A DNA stretch of 64,000 nucleotides from Pegoplata infirma (Eukaryota > Arthropoda > Insecta > Diptera > Anthomyiidae). Positions 1-12,310 of this stretch are shown one piece after another. The notes beneath the pieces were generated by a model, which worked only from the letters and a program-made list of their open reading frames with translations, ran no database searches and was not told the origin of the DNA. The stretch is taken from positions 98,171,550-98,235,549 of the forward strand of contig OY992536.1 of NCBI GenBank assembly GCA_963921195.1, given 5' to 3'. A program made the position numbers and the translations under genes. Position 1 is the first letter of the stretch, and every line of letters begins with the position of its first letter.

Positions 1-185
1 AGAAAATAATAAGAAGGCGAGGTTTGTCAACAACTGAAACAAATCAAACTAATAATTACCACAACAAATAAAGTAATAACAATTTAAAACAAATACATAA
101 ACATGACAAAAAATTTTAAAAGAAAAACATAAAATCATAATGTTAGCGAGTCGAAGATGGGAGTTATTTATTACACTATGCAAGA

Positions 186-812
186 AATTCAGAGTTTTGC
201 TTATAACTTTTGAACCACTGCAGCGATTTTGCTGAAATTCAATACCAATCAGACCTAGAGAACGACAAATATATATTAATTGTAGAATATTGTTTTGGTA
301 AAAAAAAAATTAGAAAAAATTATCTAAAAATTAAAAAATGCTTTATAAATTTAAAAAAGGCTCTAAAAAGTGAAAAAAATGCTCTAAAAATATGCTCTTA
401 TGCTCAAATATGCAAAAAATATGCTCTTAAGGCTAAAATATGAAAAAATGTGCTCTAACAAATCGATGCCAGATTTCTTAAAATCTTCTGAAACGAATAA
501 ATACCTTACCCCTCAATCAATACAATGCGCAGGAAAAAGCATGATACTGCATATTTTTGGTTTCCCTGCTTATAACTATTGAACCACTTGTCCGATTTTG
601 TTGGACTGCAATACGAACCTGACGAGGTAAATGACCAACATATATGCCAAACTTCAGAAGCTTCCGTAAAGTCTTTCAAAAGTTAGCGTGTTTTCAACAG
701 ACAGAAAAATCGATCGAGGATTTGCGGTCCTAGACCAATATTTTGAGGTGTTACAAACGAAATGACAAAATTATATATACCCTCTATCACTAGAGTAGAG
801 GGTATAAAAATG
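186..812 (-). mobile_element. HINE/mini-me-like element, subfamily B, reverse copy
   Basis: Read on the minus strand, this starts with TATACCCTC...GAGGGTATA (a hairpin at about 778-808). It continues through the block that in other copies reads 'cattccgtttgtaac' and ends in two degenerate blocks carrying 'ggttcaaaagttat' (near 199-216 and 567-583). The GTCY tract normally found after the hairpin is reduced to 'acagacagaaa' near 700. Better copies lie at 28843-30315 and 56951-57570. The family assignment rests on the hairpin plus GTCY layout described for dipteran mini-me/DINE-1 elements. There is no protein-coding potential. Confidence 0.6.
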
Positions 813-1447
813 GCAAGCGTTTAAAGTGCTCGCATGCAAAAGGTATTCTATTTCCAGCTTCCAAAATTAAGCTCGCAAATACCTTAGCTATGACCATTTC
901 AAATTTCTTTGCAATCGTTACAGTACTTACTAATGCCTGAATTATTTTCAAAAAATTAGTCAAATCTCCCATCTGTGGTATAAATATACAGATCACATTT
1001 AGAGTTGATTTCTAATGAAAACTTAATAACATGTTTAATTGCCAAGAAAAACAACAAAAAAAACATGATCAAATTATAATGACCATGACTACCAAGTTGG
1101 TTTGGATATTAATTAAAGAGCCACCAACTATAAATTTTTAAGAATTAACCACAGTCTGACTCTCCGGCCAAAACGATAGCATTTTTAATAGTATTTTTAA
1201 AATATGGGGAAAATATGGGGAATTGTTATGAGCGAAAACGTGAAAAATATTTTCATTAGTACCATACACTGAGGGGAAAAATCGTAGTCAAATCAAAAAT
1301 TTTCGTACTCATTTTTATATTTCTCAAGTTTCTTAAAAACATTTTAATAACAAAATTGGAGTTTTTTTAAAATTTAACATGTTTCGGTATTGATTTTAAA
1401 ATATATTATTTTGAATTTAGTATTCAAGAACTACTTTTTAATTTCAT
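813..1447. other. AT-rich stretch, no gene seen
   Basis: AT-rich sequence without a recognisable gene, RNA or element boundary. Short poly-A/T runs only. Confidence 0.5.
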
Positions 1448-1985
1448 GATGGTGCCATGTTGAACATTTTCATTTTGATCATAAAAATAATTAAAATTAA
1501 AATTAATTATTTTTAATTCCGATTAATTTTTATTAAAAAATAAAATTTTTTTATTCGACCCTTAAAATATTATATTTTGAGTAGGTTTCTTCTAGCTCGT
1601 GGTCATAATTTCCTTTACTAATTAAAACTATGATATTCTCATAGAATAATTTTCAAGAAAATTATTTTTCTGTTTTAAATTTATTTATGTTGGTCATTTT
1701 TTGCAAGACTTAATAGACACGTGTTTCGAGATTTGTCAGATCCCATTGTCAAGTTCATTTAGCAAAAATAAAAACCCTATACTACAAGTAGCAAAGGGTC
1801 TTTAATGACAATCGTTAATGATCAAACTAAAATATTAATACTTATTCGACTCTACTCTCATTGGGAATTAGAAGACGAAAATTGCTAGAAGAAAACCTAC
1901 TCAAAATATAAAATTATTTTTAATTTTAAATTAAACATGAATTACATTTTAAATTAATTATGTTCATCTTTGATCTGAACTAGTG
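1448..1985. repeat. Inverted-repeat (foldback-like) element, about 0.5 kb
   Basis: The block 1571-1595 (contains GAGTAGGTTTCTTCTAG) returns as its reverse complement at 1885-1910, one base different. The flanking AT-rich words (AATTAAAATTAAAATTAATT and relatives) also mirror each other outward to about 1448 and 1985. The loop of about 290 bp has no coding potential. Exact ends and target duplication are not resolved. Confidence 0.45.
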
Positions 1986-3118
1986 CCCCCCCATTTCTCG
2001 GTTCTCGGTATTCCCGTTTCTGGTACCGGTTTCCCGGTTATAGATATATTCCCAGGAATACCGATATTCCCGGTTCTGATCCTGGTACCGGTTCTCAAAA
2101 ACCGAAAAAATACTATACCATAAAATATTTAAATTACACCATTTAATCAGTATTTCAGAAATATTAAGTTGTGTTTGTAAAATTATTTAAAAATCATGTA
2201 ACTTTTTTTTCTTAAATTCAAAAAATAAAATGGAAATGGTGTTTTTCATATGTTCTGTATTTTTTTGAGTAAAATCAAAGAAAACAAGTAAGAGTGTTAA
2301 ATTCGGCTGTGCCGAATCTTTTATACCCTCCAACATGCAACAACATGCAAATAAATAAAAAAAAAGCAGGGGCTTTTTTTTGGGGGGGGGGGGGGGGTTG
2401 TTAGTGGTAATTAGGGGGGGTGGGGGCACATTTCTTCTCGAATATGTGTTTAAAAATTTATTCTTATGCTTTAAAGAAATACAAGTTCATCATTATTTAA
2501 AAAAAGAAAATTATTCCACGCCCATAAAAGGGGGCGAACCGAAAAAATTACATTTCAAATTCTGTGGGTCAAAATGCAGGACTTTGATTTTCTTGTAGCA
2601 TAAAAATGTTGCATTTGTTAAACAAAAACACAAAAAATCATGTAAAAACATTGTATTTTCAGAGGTTGGTTAAATTCTTCAAGGGGGAACTATTTTCCCC
2701 CTGGTCCGATTTTGCTCCTTTACGAAATTAACCTGCCTAGGAACATAAGACATATTCGTGCCAAATGTCAGGAGTTTATCTCTTTTATTTTGGACTGCAT
2801 CGTGTTAGCTACAGACGGACGGACGGATCGCTAGAATGTCGATCACTGATTATAAATATATATACTATATGGGGTCCTAGACCGATATTTCGATGCGTTA
2901 CACACGGAATGACAAAGTGAGTATACCCCCATACTGGAGTTGGAGGGTATAAAAATTTAATTGTAAAATTTTTTACAAAATATACACACCGGTAGCTCCT
3001 GGATACCGGTAATACCGTCAGAACCGGAACAAGGAATACCGGTATTCCTGGGAATACCAGGAATGAATTAAGAACCGGGAAACCGGTACCATTTCCCGGT
3101 ACTACGGTACTGACCATA
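1984..3118. mobile_element. Element with repeated GGTACCGG word, split by a HINE
   Basis: Two GC-richer flanks (1984-2110 and 2985-3118) are made of variants of GGTACCGGTTTCCCGG and GGAATACCGGTATTCC in both orientations. The rest is AT-rich. A complete HINE (2280-2957) sits between them, so the original element was interrupted. The interior built from one short palindromic word resembles other non-autonomous elements in this window. The superfamily is not identifiable. Confidence 0.5.
2280..2957 (+). mobile_element. HINE/mini-me-like element, subfamily C
   Basis: Begins AACAAGTAAGAGTGTTAAAT, followed by the hairpin ATTCGGC-TGT-GCCGAAT and TATACCCTCC, and ends GGAGGGTATAAAAA. Internal landmarks are 'ccacgcccat' near 2518, 'ggtccgattttgct' near 2703, a degenerate GTCY tract on the opposite strand near 2813-2826 and a TATATATA run near 2856. 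Subfamily C copies also occur at 38846, 40766 (inverted), 43921 and 49330. It carries a homopolymer G run near 2383-2397. Non-coding. Confidence 0.65.
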
Positions 3119-3226
3119 GGCATTAATCTGAACAAAAAACCATTTAAAATTAATGTTTATTCACTTCATTTTAAAGAAGTTGTTTGTTAATTAAGTCATA
3201 ATAAGTCTATGAATGTTTTTTAATTG

Positions 3227-4836
3227 CCCAGCAGAAATTTTGCTGAACTGGCAGCAGCTTTTGGAAAGGAATCCCGAGTCAAGTAGCGCTTCCAAACGTG
3301 CTGAATTCATGCATGATTCTCTAAGGCGATGTCCCACTTTAGAGCGCTAGTTGGATACACAGAAAAAGCGCTCTTAAGATGCACTGAAATCACGTGTCTT
3401 TAGAGCGCTGATTAAAGCATACTTTTATAGCGCTGATTAAGCGCTATAAAGATGCAGTGAATTCATGTATCTTTTCAGAGCTGATTTAAGCAGAATAAAG
3501 ATGCAGTGAATTCATGTATCTTTTAAGTGCTGATTTAAGCAGAATAAAGATGCAGTGAATTCATGCATCTTACTTATTATACAATTGACTCTTTCTGGAA
3601 CACAATTTGAAAATCTAGAATACAACTAACTGTTTCTGAAATACAATTGACTATTTCTGAAATACAATTTGAAAAATAAAATTAAACATTTTTATGTCAA
3701 AAAAAGTTCAAAATTCTGAATTATACCATTTCCACTTTTATTTCAGAAAATACAAATTATATTTCAGAAATATCCATTTATATTTCAGAAATTTCTATTT
3801 TTGAAAATTTTGAAATCAAAATGGAAATTTTTAAAATACAAATGGAATTTTCTGAAAAGTATTTAGAAAATTTTGGAAATACAAATGTAAATTTCTTTAA
3901 TACAATTGGAAATTTTTGTAATATAAATGGAAATTTCTGAAATATAAGTGGAAGTTTCTGAAATAGAAATTTAGGAAATATAATTGGAAAATTTTTGAAA
4001 TATAATTGTAAATTTTTGAGTTATAAATGAAAATTTCTGAAAAATAATTGGAAATTTTTGAAATATAATTGGAAATTTTATAAATATAATTTAAGTTTCT
4101 AAAATATGATTGTAAGTTTTTCGTAATATAATTTGTATTATTTGAAATTAATGTGGAAATTGTGTAGTCAAAAATTGTTTTTAAAAATACTGAAAAATAT
4201 TTTAAAATCTGCAAACATTTTTTTGAAATACATACATATGTATTTGTAAAAATTTTAGCAGCATTTTTTTGATTTAAAAAAAATAATAATCTAGATAAAT
4301 TACAAGAAAAAAGTTGTAAGAAAGAGAAAAAAATGTAAAAATGAGATAAAAAACATACCAATATATGAAAAAATATGCAAAAAAAAGTTAAAACAAATGT
4401 ATTTTAATTTTTGTGTTTTTTCGTTATCAGACTGTGTTTAATCCAAATCGGTTTATTCTTTGAAATAACAAAAAAGCATTTACTGGTTTTTGGTTAGCCT
4501 ATTTATCATCATTCAAAATGTGTTAAATATGTTATGATTGAAGCACTCATTGCAGCGCTGATAAATGCGCAATAATGATGCAGTGAAATCATCTGTCTTC
4601 GTCCAAAACTCATACTTTTTCATTCAAAAAGTGTTAAAAATATTAAAAAGGAAAGCAAGTGTGAAATTTTATCAAAAAATAATTTTAAATTGTAAGTTTT
4701 ATATAAAAAATCTTAACAAAAAATTAAACTTTTTTCCCCTTACTTTTACTGCATCCTTAAGAGCGCTCTTTGGATGCGCTTCGGTATGCTATAAATATAT
4801 GCTGTGTCGCCAAAATCTCGATTTATTTCTGCTGGG
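3227..4836. mobile_element. Non-autonomous element with CCCAGCAGAAAT termini
   Basis: Left end CCCAGCAGAAAT at 3227. Right end ATTTCTGCTGGG at 4836 is its exact inverse. Both sides are flanked by TG, consistent with a 2-bp target duplication. The left part holds tandem 'gatgcagtgaattcat' units. The middle (3700-4160) is a run of degenerate 'gaaatataattggaaatttt' units of about 20-30 bp. The right part again has AGAGCGCT/GATGCAGTGA words. The open frame on the minus strand at 3897-4361 is a by-product of that AT-rich repeat, not a gene. Confidence 0.7.
3379..3590. repeat. Tandem repeat, 49-bp period
   Basis: The word GATGCAGTGAATTCAT starts at 3451, 3500 and 3549, exactly 49 bp apart. A diverged earlier unit (GATGCACTGAAATCA) starts at 3379. 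Units also contain GCTGATTTAAGCAGAATAAA. A related unit lies near 4577. The repeat is subterminal within the CCCAGCAGAAAT element. Confidence 0.85.
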
Positions 4837-6339
4837 TGAGTAAAATCAAACTTTGTTGACTTTTGTCACTGTTATATTTTTAAAATGAGAATGTTTTTTC
4901 TTGATTTGACTATTTTTTTTATTGTAACCAAAAAAAGTTATTTAACTAAATCATGTACATGAAAAACTTGTTTTTAAAATGAAAATTCAGGGAAATTACG
5001 AAACAAATCTGGAAAATTTGAAAAAATTATTAAAATTATAAAATTTTCAATTTATATTATTGGTTCTACTTAAACCTAAATTTTTATAAACGAAATTCAT
5101 TGTTAAAGTTTTCTTAAAACACAAATTTCCTTAACATCAATAAAGGAATTTATAATTGACCAAAAACGTTATTAAATTTTTATGTCTTTATTTTAATTTT
5201 CTGAATCTGAATTCATAAAGATAAAAGCAAATATTTTTATTATCATAATGAAAAGTTAACGAACTGTTAATGAAAAAAATAAAATATTTTTATTAATATG
5301 ACACAAAATGATGATGGAATTTAAAGTGATTTGTTTTTTTAAATTTTGAAAAGTATTATTAAGATTAAAATATTAATGCGGACTTGTATTAACATTTAGC
5401 GATGGCTCTTTTTTTCATTTAGTTTAAACATATTAAAAACAAAAACTAAATTATTGGTTTTCAAAGACTCAAGACTCCTTTTAAATTTCTGTCTAGATAA
5501 ACTGTTAAAAATTTGTACCCCTACTTGTTTTTGTTTTTAGTTTTATGTAAAGTTGCTAGAAGCTAATTATAAGATTAATTACCAGAGGTAATAACAATCG
5601 AAATTTTGCTCAAACTTTAAAAATTCATATCTAACGAGTCGATATGCTTTATATTTGGTAATAAAATTTCGATAACTATGAATTCTTTATTTTTATAACT
5701 TCTTTATTTTTCTAAAAATATATTCTTACCTCTAAAATTGGTAAACAAAATTAATTTAATCTTTCTTTCCGCTTAAAATATAGAACAAACTCATTATTGT
5801 TATACATTTATAAATATTTTTTTGTGGAATATTACCATTTAAAGTTTGTGCCTTAAGTCTTTTGTTTTTGTTTGGGATTTTGCGAATTAATTCAAAGATA
5901 AAGTTTGCACAAAGATAAAAAAAAAAAAACAAATAATAATCCATTAAATATTTATTTATAATCAAAACAAAATTAGGTCAAATAACTCATAAATATTTTA
6001 ATATCACAAAAAAACAAACATAAACTGTACGAGTATTCCAATCTCCATACATATTTTTGCATAATACTATAAACATGTCAGAACTTATGAGACAAATACA
6101 TTTAATATTTAAATTCTAAAACTTCTAAAATTTAAATCCAGAAAAAAACTGAATAAAGTTCAAAGCGTAGGTGTTGAATTAGTTTAGGTCTATTTGTAAA
6201 AAAATACTACTAAATTAAACATGATGGAAAAAAAAATTGTTATAATAATAAAAAAAATGTAGAATGCGTGGTTGCATGAATAAAGTATGGAATAATAAAG
6301 AGGGTTGGAGGAAAAATCAAGGACTACAATTGGAAATAA
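4837..6339. other. AT-rich intergenic/intronic sequence, no gene seen
   Basis: About 1.5 kb of AT-rich DNA. No open frame with family resemblance, no RNA gene and no clear element ends. It leads into the first degenerate ATCGAT-containing units of the adjacent satellite. Confidence 0.5.
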
Positions 6340-9300
6340 GTTTTGGTTATAGATATATCGATAAGTGTAAAATTTTATATAAAGAACATTGTTTGTCATC
6401 GATATATCAATAAAATTCTGTCATCGAAATAAAAAAAATAAAATTTTTTATTATCGATATTTCGATAATTTTCTATAGAATATTTTCTGGTGTCGGTATC
6501 TCGATAAATTTCTATAGAAAATTTTCTGTTGTCGATACATCGATAATTTTCTGTAGAACATTTTCTGTTGTAAATATAATGTTTCTAAAAATTTTTTGTT
6601 ATCAAAAATTTTCTGCTATCAATAAATTGAGAATTTGCTATCAAAGACTTCCTGATATCGACAATTTTCTGTTATCGATAATTTTCTATAGAAAGTTTTC
6701 GTTATCAATAATTTCTGTAAAACTAATTTTTTGAATCAATAATTTTCTATAGAAATTTTTCTGTTATTGATAATTTTCTATAAAATTTATTATTGATAAA
6801 TTTGCTAGAGTAAATTTTAAGTTATCGATCCAAAACTTTTTCTATTATCGATAAATTTTCTGTTTCCGATTTATTGGTTATTTTGTTTAAAATTTTTAGA
6901 CTATCGATATATCGATAATTTTCTATTAAAAAATTCTGTTGGGAATATATCGATAAATTTTCTTTAGAACATTTTTTATTATTGATATATCGACAAATTT
7001 TCGATAGAAATTTTTTTTTACCGATAAATTTTTTATGGAAAATTTTCTGTTATCATTATATCGAAAAATGTTTAATAGAAAACTTTCGGTTTTCAATAAA
7101 TTTTCTAAAAAAATTTCCTTGTGTCGAAATATCAATACGTTTTCTATAGAAAATTTTCTATTATCGATAAATTTTCTATAGAATATTTTCTGTTATTGAT
7201 AATATTCTATCAAAAAATTTCTGTTATCAGTAAATCGAGAATTTTCCATCAACAACTTTCTGTTATCGACAACTTTCTATAAAAAATGTTCTGTTGTAGA
7301 CAATTTAATATATAAAATTTTCTGTTATCGATAATTTTCTATAGAAAATTTTCTGTTATCGATAATTGTCTATAGAATGTTTTCTGTTATCGATAATTTT
7401 CTATAAAAAATTTTCTGTTATCGATAGTTTTTTATAGAAAATTTTCTGTTATCGAAAATTGTCTATAGAAAACTTTCTGTAATCGATACTTTTCTATAGA
7501 AAACTTTCTGTAGTCAATACTTTTATATAAAAAATTTTCTGTTATGGATCATTTTTAACAGAAAATTTTCTGTTATCGATAATTTTCTAAAGAAAATTTT
7601 CTGTTATCGATAATTTTCTAAAGAAAATTTTCTGTTATCGATAATTTTCTAAAGAAAATTTTCAGTGGTCGATAATTTTCTATAGAAAATTTTCTGTTAT
7701 CGATAATTTTCTAGAGGAAATTTTCTGTGCTCGATTATTTTCTATAAAAAATTTTCTGTGCTCGATAATTTTCTATAGAAAATTTTCTGTGCTCGATAAT
7801 TTTCTATAGAAAATTTTCTGTGCTAGGTAATTTTCTGTAGAAAGTTTACTGTGGTCGATAATTTTCTATAGAAAATTTTCTGTGGTCAATCATTTTTTAT
7901 AGAAAATTTTCTGTGGTCGATAATTTTTTATAGAAAATATTCTGTGGTCGATACTTTTCTATAGAAAACTTTCTGTAATCAATACTTTTATACAGAAAAT
8001 GTTCTGTTAATCTTTAATAGAAAATTTTCTGATATGTATAATTTTCCATAGAAAAGTTTCTGTGGTCGATAATTTTCTATAGAGTATTTTCTGGTCAATA
8101 ATTTTCTATAGAAAATTTTCTGTGGTCGATAATTTTCTATCAAAAATTTTCTGTAATAGATACTTGTCTATAGAAATTTTTCTGTTATAGAAAATTTTTA
8201 ATAGAAAATTTTCTGTTATGGATAATTTTCTATAGAAAATTTTCTGTTGTCGATAATTTTCTATAGAAAATTGTCTGTTATCAATAAATTTCTATAGAAA
8301 ATTGTCTGTTATCAATAATTTTCTATAGAAAATTGTCTGTTATCGATAATTTTCTATAGACAATTTTCTGTTATCGATAATTTTTTATAGAAAATTTTCT
8401 GTGGTCAACAATTTTCTAAAGAAAATTTTCTTTGGTCGATTATTTTCTATAGAAAACTTTCTGTGGTCGATAATTTTCTATAGAAAATTTTCTGTGGTCG
8501 AAAATTTTCCATAGAAAATTTCTGTGATCGATAATTTTCTATAGGAAATTTTCTGTAGTCGGTAATTTTTCAATAGAAAGTTTTCTGTGGTCGATAATTT
8601 TCTATAAAAAATTTTCTGTAGTCGATAATTTTCTATAGAAAATTTTCTCTGGTCGATAATTTTCTATAGAAAATTTTCTGTTATCGATAATTTGTAATGG
8701 AAGTTTTTCGGTTATCGATAATTTTCTATATAAATTTTTCTGCTTCCGATAATTTTCTATTATCGATTGTTTTGTACAGAACACTTTTTGTTATCGATAA
8801 TTTTCTATAAAAAAATTTCTGTTATCGGAAATTTTCAATGAAAAATTTTCTGTTATCGATAATTTTCTAAAGAAAACTTTCAGCAATCGATACTTTTAGA
8901 AAACTTTCTGTAATCAATTATTTTATATAGAACATTTTCTGTTATCGATAATTTTTAATATAGAATTTTCTGTTATGGATAATTTCCTATAGAAAATTTT
9001 CTGTGGTCGGTAATTTCCTGTAGAAAATTTTCTGTGGTCAATAATTTTCTATAGAAAATTTTCAGTGCTCAATAATTTTCTATAGAAAGTTTTCTTTGGT
9101 CCATAATTTTCAATAGAAAATTTTCTGTGGTTGATAAATTTCTATAGAAAATTTTCTGCGGTTAATAATTTTCTATAGAAAATTTTTTGTGGTTGATAAT
9201 TTTCTATGGAAAATTTTCTGTGGTCAATAATTTTCTTTAGAAAATTTTCTGTGGTCGATAATTTTCTTTAGAAAATTTTCTGTGGTCGATAATTTTCTTT

Positions 9301-10098
9301 AGAAAATTTTCTGTGGTCGATAATTTTCTATAGAAAATTTTCTGTAGTCTTTTATTTTCTATAGAAAATTTTCTATGGTCGATAATTTTCCAAAAAAAAA
9401 TTCTTGTGGTCGACAATTTTTCATAGAAAATTTTCTGTGGTCCATTGTTTTCTGTAGAAAATTTTCTGTGGTCGATAATTTTCTATACAAAATTTTCTGT
9501 TGCTGATAATTTTCTATAAAAAATTTTTTGTTATTTTTTATACAAAATTTTCTGTGGTCGCTAGTTTCCTATAGACAATTTTTTGTGGTCGACAACTTGC
9601 TATAGAAAATTTTTTGTGGTCGATAATTTTCTGTTGAAAATTTTCTGTGGTCGATAATTTTCTAAAGAAAATTTTTTATAGAACATTTTCTGAGCTCGAT
9701 AATTTTCAATAGAAAAATTTCTGTGGTCGATAAATTTTTATAGAAAATTTTCTGTTATCGATAATTTTCTATAAAAAATTTTCTGTGGTCGATAATTTTC
9801 TATAGAAAATTTTCTGTGTGCGATAATTTGTTATGGAAAATTTTCGGTTATCGATAATTTGTTATGGAAAATTTTTGGTTATCGATAATTTTCTATAGAA
9901 AACTTTATGTGGTCGATAATTTTCTTTAAAAAAAATTTTCTGCGGTCGATAATTTTCTATAGAAAATTTTCTGTTGTCGATAATTTTCTAAAGCAAATTT
10001 TTGTGGTCAATAATTTTATATAGAAAATTTTTTGTGGTCGATAATTTTCTATAGTAAATTTTCTGTGGTGGATAATTTTCTCTAGAAAATTTTCTATT
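6340..10098 (+). repeat. 31-bp palindromic minisatellite array (forward orientation)
   Basis: About 3.7 kb of tandem units with 31-bp period: the palindrome AATTTTCTATAGAAAATT followed by TTCTG and a variable TGGTCGAT, TTATCGAT or TGCTCGAT. Where the variable part is TTATCGAT, a second palindrome TTATCGATAA forms. Units are very degenerate at 6340-7100 and more uniform from about 7300 onward, as expected if exchange homogenises the interior. By length this is on the order of 120 units. No spacer-like unique sequence lies between units. Confidence 0.95.
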
Positions 10099-11180
10099 AC
10101 AATGTTCAACTATTGCTCTTAGTCTGTTGCCTTCTATAATTCTCCAAAGAACCCACGTATAGTAATAACATTGTATTTGTCTTTGTAGGAATGTATGTTA
10201 TGATTGTAATAATACTCCTCCCAAAAAAATATTTATAAAAAAAAAAACGAACACGAGTCAATTTGTTAATATGTGTGGTATAAAGGTAGCACTAACATAA
10301 ATATGAGACATGCTGCATGCCACATGCAGCATCAGAATATATTTGTTATAGCCACACAACTGCAACAAACACTAATACATGCATACAATGTACAAACATA
10401 ATAATTGTATGTAAAATAAATATAAAAAAAAAGTAAATAACCACCGGAAGTAGGTCACATGCATCTATAAAACCGGATCTTATCTTTTGTTCAGGCAATA
10501 AATGCATGCAAAAATAAAAAAAAAAATGTGTTTGAATACAAGAAAAAAACTTAACAACAAACAAAACGTGCTACAAAATGCAAATATTTTTTTTTTTGCA
10601 AAACTTTGTTAGTGTTGTCGTTTTTTTGTTGTTGTTTACTTTTTGGAAATTTCAAGGCACAGTGGTGTAATACACCTTTAAATGGCTGAAATTTGCATAA
10701 AAGTAGATATCTCATTTATTGTTTCTGTAGTCTCAAATTAGTTCGATATTTTACCTGGAATTTATAAATGGGGTTTGTAGATGTAATAAGAAGCGCAAAT
10801 TAGAAGATTATGTCTTCGTCGCTGGGTCGATCCCTGGTGGTCTGAAGACTCTGCACAACCATTTTATTTTATGTTTGTTTTTTTTTTTTTTGAAATTTGC
10901 AAAACATTGTCGCTTTTGTTGTTTTCTTTTATCTTCTTCTTTTAATATTTAGATTTCTTTATATTTTCGAATTTATTTCGTACCCTTTTTAAACCACTGT
11001 ACAACGCATATTAGTTTGTTGTATTATACAAATAACAAATACAATCATGCGAATATTGTTAAAAAAAAATGTGGGGTATAGAGAGAAAAATTAGTGGCAT
11101 GCATACGCTATAAATAAACATAAAAATACGGCGTAATGAACTATAGAAGTAACTAACAAAAAAACAACTGCAATATACAT
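10099..11180. other. Spacer between opposed satellite arrays, no gene seen
   Basis: AT-rich, apparently unique sequence. A perfect hairpin (ATGCTGCATG, 3-nt loop, CATGCAGCAT) lies at 10310-10332. Open frames here are short and shadow each other on both strands. It could be host intron sequence. Confidence 0.5.
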
Positions 11181-11188
11181 GTGGTATG

Positions 11189-12010
11189 CAGTGTTGCCAT
11201 TTTGACGCTTTTCGGGTATTTTCTGGTGCTTTTTTTTGTCTTTTCACCCGGAGTTTTTTACGAATACCCTTTTTTAAAAAAACGGGTATTCATGGTGCTT
11301 TTTTATTTTTTCGTGACGCTTTTGGTGCTTTTTATAAAAACTTTGTGATTTTGTTATTATTTCTTTTTGTTGATTATTTTTATGTTAAAGTCTTTCAGCA
11401 AATATTTACGGACGTTTTTGTAGCAAAACTATAATTTTTGTACGTTTTTCTGGACTGTTGTATTTTAAAACAATTCTGAAATTTGCTGGCAAAATTATGA
11501 ACTGCCTTCAAGTATTTACAGCCAAATTTATTCAAATCAAATCTATCAAATATTATTAACAAAAGAGGTATTTGAAAAAAATATTTTGTTGGCGTGATGA
11601 GTGCGACAATGGAACAGATTTATTTGAAAATTGTTTATTTTTTTATAAAGACAAATATTTGTATTTAAATTTTGTGTTAATTGTTATGTTAATATTATTT
11701 AAGTAATTTGAATTTCAATTTTCTTTTTAGTTTTGTCTCAATAAATTTAGTAAATTCACGAAAAAAAATCATATACATATTTTTTTTAATTTTATGTTTG
11801 TGGCGCTTTTTACCCTTTTTATGTTCCAGTTTTACCGATTTTTAAATGTTCTTTTCGTAGTGCAAAAGTACATTTTCAAAATAAATTTTTGAATTTTGAC
11901 TTTTTCCTCTTGGCGCTTTTTTACCCTTTTTTTTTTGTAAATTTTTACCCTTTTTTACCCTTTTTTCCAAAATTTTGGCGCTTTTCTTCATTTTGGAAAT
12001 GGCAACACTG
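11189..12010. mobile_element. hAT-type MITE with perfect 8-bp target duplication
   Basis: The left end CAGTGTTGCCATTT (11189) matches the inverse of the right end AAATGGCAACACTG (12010). The element is flanked on both sides by GTGGTATG (11181-11188 and 12011-12018). An 8-bp duplication and ends of form YARNG (here CAGTG) are hallmarks of the hAT superfamily. The 822-bp interior has no transposase. It is filled with variants of GGCGCTTTTTTACCC, so it depends on an enzyme made elsewhere. The intact target duplication suggests a fairly recent insertion. Confidence 0.92.
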
Positions 12011-12157
12011 GTGGTATGGCAAAAAAAAAAAACACAAAAAAAAACATTGCCATGGTCTCTGTCACAGTTGCTGTGTTCAAGTCAAAGTCACTGTCTGCTG
12101 ATGATGACGACGTTGGTGACGGCCGGCATAAATACGATAATATTTATTAGGGGGGCT

Positions 12158-12310
12158 CAGCAAACAAATCCTATATTAAAAATGTCTCAAAATCTGAGAA
12201 TATTTCTATAAGGAAAATTGTCTCAGAATCTCAGACTTTTTCTATAGAAAAATTATCTCCGAATCTAAAAAATTTTCTATAGAGAAAATGTCTCAGAATC
12301 TGATAACAGA
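12158..12310 (+). repeat. Short block of 35-bp satellite, left flank of the 31-bp array
   Basis: Contains four to five degenerate monomers of the 35-bp family (AAAATGTCTCAAAATCTGAG and relatives). It closely matches 15520-15665, including the unique lead-in 'agcaaacaaatcctatatt' against 'agtaaacaaattctatatt'. The matching positions are offset by 3362 bp. Confidence 0.85.

Noticed and set aside
3897..4361. 154-codon minus-strand frame
   Set aside because: Rich in I, Y, F, S and N because it reads degenerate 'gaaatataattgg' repeats inside a non-autonomous element.
10099..11180. Host gene exons in the spacer
   Set aside because: Open frames are short, overlap on both strands and lack splice-consistent or family-like sequence.
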